DNA of 64,000 bases from Luscinia megarhynchos (lineage: Eukaryota; Chordata; Aves; Passeriformes; Turdidae): positions 3,906,001-3,970,000 of the forward strand of contig JAPFBE010000032.1 in the NCBI GenBank assembly GCA_034336665.1. The letters are read 5' to 3'. The notes beneath the pieces are model-generated. The model was not told where the DNA came from and ran no database searches. It saw only the letters and a list, made by a program, of their open reading frames with translations. The position numbers were made by a program, and so were the translations under genes. How positions within the stretch are numbered: position 1 is the stretch's first letter; every line of letters starts with the position of its first letter. Positions 59,363 to 64,000 of the stretch are shown piece after piece.

Positions 59363-59799
59363 TGATGCCTTGAGAGGCTACCTAGAACAGAGGCTAGATA
59401 GTGTTAAAGGAATAAAGTAGGTATTTATTAAAAAGGCCTTCAAAGAATACACCTTGGGCAGTACAACAGCCTTGCCGAGGCTACACCCAAAATGGACGAC
59501 TGATCACATGTTTTCACACTTTTATAAATTTTGGTCCATTTACATATTGATGTTAATTTTTCAATTACAGCTTCAGGTTATGAAGTCACATCTTCCCAGT
59601 TTGCCCTCCTCAATTCACTGTTGTTTATACTTTTTGGTCCTGAAGTTGCAATGGTGTCCTTGGTTCTCGAGCTGGAAAAGGATTGTTTTGTCTAACTAAA
59701 CTGTGAGGAGAACTTGCTAACACTTTGTATGAAGTTCAGAGTTATATACTAATGCAGTACAGAATCTGGATAATATGAAAGCTAAAACTTAAGTTATCA
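59363..59799 (-). repeat. Solo LTR inserted in pol, 4-bp duplication ATGA
   Basis: TGATGCCTTGAGAGG...GTTATCA with ATGA at 59359-59362 and 59800-59803. A minus-strand AATAAATACC signal lies near its start. The pol reading resumes on the far side in the frame expected if the LTR is removed. Confidence 0.78.
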
Positions 59800-59863
59800 A
59801 TGAGGGTAAACTCAAAGCTTGTACCGAGGCTAGTTTAAACTCGTGTTAGGTTGCAATGCAGGA

Positions 59864-61181
59864 TGTGACCAAAAGTATGTATTCTATCACCATCTCTTGA
59901 AACCAGGTGGGGCAGTGATCCTTATCTCCGTGGGAGATATTATTTGCTAATGGGACATCTGTTAAAACCAGGTGGGGCAGTCATCTTTATCACAACCCAT
60001 CCTTTCTCCAGGAAGATATCATCTGCTCATGGGCCATTTAGTCCCACTGTATGACCGATAAATTTACATCATCCCATTGGGAGATGCTCCAGTCAGGAGG
60101 AGGAGCCAAGTCTTTCCTACCTAGATAAAAACCTGAGATTTTGGAGAACCAGGTACCTTCTTTCCACTGGATTCCAGAGGAAACCCAGACCTTTCCACAT
60201 CATCCCTGGACCTTCAGAGGAAAACTGCACCCTTCTACAGGACCACTGCTTCAACTGAACCACATCTGCCACTGCAGGAGGACTGCAGCCACCATTTAAT
60301 TGGACTGCTTCCACCACCCTGTCTGACAGGGTGTTGTCACGATCCGCTCAACCCGAGCGGGAGTCGTGATGGTTTGTTCGACCCCAGGGTGCAAAAGACA
60401 AAAGGCAAGAGACTCAGGTTTGTTTAGCAGAAAGCAGTAATACAGTTTATTGCGTGTTAACAATCAAGTTTTGTGATAGAGAAAGAGAGGGAGAGAGAGA
60501 GAGAGAGAGAGAAGGAGTAAAAAGGGGAGAGAGGGAGAAAGGATGGGATATAGCTACCAACAGACAGGACACATCCTCGTGGCTGTCTGACGAGACGTGT
60601 CTTCAATCCGTTGGGGAGAAAGAGATCTCAAAATCTTCTCTAAGAAAGTCACTTTTTATAGTCCTTTTCCAAAGCCAGTGGCCTCTGGTCAAAAGGTGGG
60701 GAGATTTATGGACTATTGTATGTGGAGATCGTAGCCTCGTGACGCAGGTGCAGGGGCAGGGTGCGATAACCAGTACCCTGCAGTGTACCATGACAAGCAC
60801 TAGGCACAGCTACAAACAGTCCTTGGCCCACAAGCAGCCACCTCGGCCAGGCCAGAGCTCTGGTTCAGGGCAAGTGGTGCAATCTCAGGTCCCAGTCTCT
60901 GATGATGGTCGTGAGGCAGATCAGAGAAAACTTCAGACTGACTCTTACAGGTGTTCAGGTTGTATTCTGACTCTGTCAGTGTTTTGGGTTTGTTATTTGT
61001 AATACTGTATTTTTATTTTAATTTTCATAGTAAAGAACTGTTATTCGTATTTCCCATGTCTTTGCCTGAGAGGCCTTTAATTTCAAAATTATAATAATTT
61101 GGAGGGAGGGGGTTTACATTCTCCATTTCAAAGAGAGGGTCCTGCTTTTCTTAGCAGACACCTGTCCTCCAAACCAGGACA
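59864..61181 (+). repeat. LTR (sense strand), split by a nested LTR
   Basis: A TATA-like ctagataaaaacctg at about 60120 is followed by a U3/R/U5-like course to AGGACA at 61181. The end (gtaaagaactgttatt to ccaaaccaggaca) resembles the LTRs at 21587 and 55583 in inverse orientation. An imperfect internal repeat (accaggtggggcagt) occurs twice. The start is approximate and no duplication was found. Confidence 0.6.
60335..60949 (-). repeat. Nested solo LTR, 5-bp duplication GGTGT
   Basis: TGTCACGATCC...TCTTACA with GGTGT at 60330-60334 and 60950-60954. A (GA)n run lies at 60479-60512. The minus strand has AATAAACTG. Removing it rejoins the host LTR. Confidence 0.85.
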
Positions 61182-61204
61182 AAACTTTAATTCCTCTAAT
61201 TTAT

Positions 61205-61493
61205 TGTCTGTTGCGTTGGCGACCTGGTTCCAGCCCGGCACGGCGGCTCTAACCCCGAGCCACTCGGTCCATGTGCTCCACACACCAATATGGCAGAAAG
61301 CAAATGGCGTTTATTGAGGGGTCACAGGGGTTTTTATGGTGGGCTATCTCTGTGTCATTTCCCTTAGCTCATGTCCGGCCGGGTGTGGCCAGGTACAGAG
61401 CTGGGATCTGACCACAGGGGTGGGGGAAGAAGTGTCCCTGGCTGTCCGTCACAACTCGACATCTTCCGTGACGCGAAATCCCTAACTCCCCAC
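61205..61493 (-). repeat. 3' LTR of a third retrovirus
   Basis: The minus strand starts TGTGGGGAG after a polypurine tract (GAGGGAGGGGAGA, about 61494-61508) and has CAATAAACGCC at about 61308. About 289 bases long, which is short. The right partner lies outside the window. Confidence 0.72.
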
Positions 61494-61573
61494 ATCTCCC
61501 CTCCCTCATGATTAGTAAAAATCATACAAAGTTATAAAATTTAGACGCTATTAAATTTCATGGGTTAGTAAGG

Positions 61574-61864
61574 TTAGTATAAAATCGCGGAGTGTGTTAG
61601 TAGCAGGCATGCCTTAAAGTAATTGTCGGGCGCTCGGACGAGCATAATGTTGACTGTTTCTAGACGCTTCTTAACGAATTGCACTAGTTTGTTAAATATG
61701 CAAGGCCCCAAGATTAGTGTTAGTAAGAGTATAGTGACTGGGCCTATTAGGGTGGAGATTAGGGTGGTGAGCCATGGGGAACGGTTGAACCACGATTCGA
61801 ACCAGCCCTGTTGAGCTTCCCTGTCCATTTTTCTCAGGTTCAGTCGGTCTCTTAGCTCGGCCAT
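61574..61864 (-). pseudogene. Env transmembrane subunit, C-terminal half
   Basis: Clear gammaretrovirus type: a WFxxWFNRSPW-like pre-membrane motif, a span of about 25 hydrophobic residues (TLIGPVTILLLTLILGPC) and a cytoplasmic helix. Upstream, the fusion-peptide and heptad regions are on other frames. Confidence 0.85.
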
Positions 61865-63330
61865 GGAGTCCCTGACGACCTCGTGTGGTCCGCATAAAAA
61901 CAGTATTCTTCTCTTTCAAGGCGCACACAGGCCTCCTTGTTGCATGAACAGAAGGTCCAGTCCTCGCCTGTTTTGGAGGATCTACCTCTGAGAGTGAGGA
62001 AAGGGATTTCTCTAGGGATCTAAAATGGATTTCTCGATTCTTTGCAAGTCCTCGCCGACAGTCATCTGCAGTTGAGCCAGTCCTTGGTGTCGGGTTGCGA
62101 GGGCTGAGACGCCGGTGGCAGCGCCTAGCACCTAAACCGAGGAGCATTGCGATGGTGATGCCAGTTACCAGTTCTCGCCAGGGAGCCGGGTTGGGTTCCT
62201 CGAGCATCTGGTACACTTCTTCTTCCCTGGCTATACAGAACTCTGGGGACAATGAGAACTTGAACACAAAAAGTCGGTAAAGTGATTGAATTTGTTAAGG
62301 AGTACGCATGGGCTTACCCCTGACTGTTGACAGACCCACATTCCCGATGCAGCAGGGATCACCCACTGGAACTTCCCCCCTTTAAGTTTGACAAATTCCC
62401 ACAGACGCTGCCCATCTGCTTTGCCAAGGTTGCATTGCCGAAGCATTTGCCCTGACCCGCGGACCTGGCTTAGGGTAATGCCTCTCCGGGGGTGTCCCAT
62501 CTGCATTGGCGTGGACTGTCTGACTTTGAAAAGATGAATGGGAGACCGATAGCAACCCCCTTCATAAAAGGGGGGCTGTGCATCATAGCACAACCAGCAT
62601 GATTCTGTGAGGTTCGGGTTAGATTGGTTTAGTGATAGAAAGGTGGCATTCAACATGTTTAGGAATGGGTTGTAGAGGGTTGGTCTGGCTAGGAGATCTA
62701 ATCGGGGAGGAGGTAGGTTTTTGCATTTGTGTCCTGTGGCTAGAGCTATGGTTTGCTGTGATCTTTTTCCCGGTCTGCCTATTGCAGGAACCGGATTGGA
62801 TCCCGACTGATTGGGATATTGATGGTGGGGGACCTGATAATTTGTATGTTTGCCCAGATGCGGCGATCATGATGAACTTAATGCCGGCCCAGACTTTGCC
62901 CGTGGCCCAACTATCATGGGTCGGCTGCAGAATCGCCATTTTGTAACCTGTGCAGGTGTGCTGCTTTCTGCCTTGGGGCATGAGTACTACCTTATCCATG
63001 GTGAATTTTGGTCTCGATACAGCCGTGGGGGAATATAGTTAATTTGCAGGAACTTGTCTGGATGTTGAGGCTTCCATCTATCGCTACCACAATAGTTTCA
63101 CACCCCGCCAATATCCACAATATCCATACCCTGGGTAATTACAGTAACTCTTCCCTGGGTTGGAAGCAGGACACCAATATGTTTGGAACAATGCTGGCTC
63201 ATCGAATTTGGGGAATCCCGCGGTGAAAGGGAAAATGTCTTTTAGCCTAAACTCGAAAAGATGGAGTGTCGGCTGTGACAATTTCTTTGATGGGCCTCTT
63301 GCTTGAGAGATGGCGAGAACCCACCTGAAT
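61865..63330 (-). pseudogene. Env surface subunit and N-terminal transmembrane part, frameshifted
   Basis: Frames 63281-63084, 62999-62619, 62656-62231 and 62267-61692 carry successive parts: a tyrosine/cysteine-rich N-terminus, a CWLC (C-x-x-C) motif and a hydrophobic fusion-peptide-like stretch (LVTGITIAMLLGLGA). Frameshifts break the heptad and cysteine-loop region. Confidence 0.78.
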
Positions 63331-63479
63331 GGCTGGTGTGGGTAATGCTTTGTGTCTGCCTGTCCTCCCGCCCACCAACCCTATGGAACAGGATGACACA
63401 GAGGTACCGCTGCTGCTTTGGTTTTGAGGGTGCGAGCTTCAGGTGATACCGGGTGCTCGGTGGTTCTCTCTTTTTCCCC

Positions 63480-64000
63480 GTAGTGGGGCGCATAGGTTGT
63501 GGGGCGCCCGATGATCCAGTCCTGCAAACAAAGCCTCACAATTCTCATTAGTTGCACTTTGAAGGTCTGGTTTGATCGATTTGAGTGGACACCATTTAAT
63601 GTTCCCATCCCTTTTAACGGCTGCATACCCCTCGCCTCCGCGGAGCACCAGCCTCCAACCTTGTTCCCACTCCCCCTAGTTCATTTTTTGGATCACCACC
63701 CCGCAGACCTGTCTCTAGTGCCTGAGTAGCCCAGTGTTTCTGGGCAGGACTGTGTGTTTCGGCCCCCCTAGGGAATTGATTTAATGCTAGCAGCGGGTTG
63801 CTAGTATGCTACCGGTCACTCGAGGGAATGGCATTGGTGAAGCCTTCTGTCTTTGCTAGCACTTCTATTTTAGTTTTCAGAGTCTGATTTGCTCTTTCAA
63901 CGATGGCTTGTCCGTGCTGTTGTATGGGATGCCATGTACCAAGGCGATGTTCCATTTCGAGACCTAATGCTTGGACCGCCTTTGAAGTGAAGTTTGTGCC
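63480..64000 (-). pseudogene. Integrase fragment
   Basis: Minus strand from 64000 reads GTNFTSKAVQALGLEMEHRL, then a HPIQQHGQAIVERANQTLK segment, the catalytic glutamate region of retroviral integrases. It then has stops. The catalytic domain start lies outside the window. Confidence 0.8.

Larger units (their letters stand above)
56726..59863 (-). mobile_element. Gammaretrovirus-like provirus, internally deleted
   Basis: Minus-strand order: partial pol (59863-59210, split by an LTR), env (about 59200-57600), polypurine tract, 3' LTR 56726-57449. No gag, integrase or 5' LTR is present. It appears inserted into the env tail of the older retrovirus on its left and cut on its right by another LTR. 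Confidence 0.75.
61494..64000 (-). mobile_element. Third retrovirus: env and end of pol, running off the window
   Basis: Minus-strand order from the right edge: integrase core (64000 to about 63800), pol end, env surface subunit (about 63330-62230), transmembrane subunit (about 62230-61574), polypurine tract, LTR. All frames are interrupted. Confidence 0.8.

Overview
The window is nuclear DNA from a bird. Most of it (about 3.1-50.5 kb, + strand) is the 3' four-fifths of CHD1, the chromodomain-helicase-DNA-binding remodelling ATPase. Thirty exons with GT-AG borders join in phase into one open frame of 1,517 codons plus a TAA. The exons that encode the N-terminus, upstream of chromodomain 1, lie to the left of the window. 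Two sets of published bird-sexing primer sites (recalled from memory) fall in these exons. The spacing of one set, 458 bp between the 2550F-like and 2718R-like sites, is the size class usually reported for the W copy and not the longer Z copy. Together with the very dense retrovirus load, this makes the female-specific gametolog CHD1W on a W chromosome the best reading. The LTR families look like those of songbirds, but the species cannot be fixed from sequence alone. 

Layout. 1-2.7 kb: CR1 LINE fragments in both orientations, with a solo LTR inside. 3.15-9.4 kb: chromodomains and first ATPase lobe. 9.43-16.05 kb: an almost complete, env-less, antisense provirus (ERV-L-like pol, tRNA-Ile type primer site, 5-bp CTATA target duplication) dropped into an intron that would otherwise be about 170 bp. 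16.2-18.5 kb: ATPase lobe 2 begins. 18.5-24.5 kb: a 6-kb intron filled by nested LTRs and a CR1. 24.5-31 kb: end of lobe 2, linker and AT-hook exon, with introns holding a CR1 and two solo LTRs. 32.6-38.3 kb: the SANT-SLIDE DNA-binding region. 40.7-49.9 kb: lysine/glutamate-rich linker, the conserved C-terminal CHCT (DUF4208) domain and the His/Ser/Arg-rich tail. 50.4-50.6 kb: two polyadenylation signals. 51.2-64 kb: no host gene is recognisable. This is a pile of nested LTRs and three damaged antisense retroviruses, two with gammaretrovirus-type env; the last runs off the right edge into integrase. 

How it fits together. CHD1W keeps a full reading frame, intact Walker A, DEAH and motif VI, and good splice sites, although more transposon than exon has accumulated in it. 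At least ten LTR insertions have exact 4-6 bp target duplications, so the order of many nested insertions can be read directly. Most LTRs are antisense to CHD1. Three are sense, and two of these carry AATAAA inside CHD1 introns. The most unusual element feature is the 9.4-16 kb provirus. Its gag has a multi-pass membrane-like N-terminal region just after the primer site, and gag, protease and reverse transcriptase share one frame separated only by single UGA or UAG codons.
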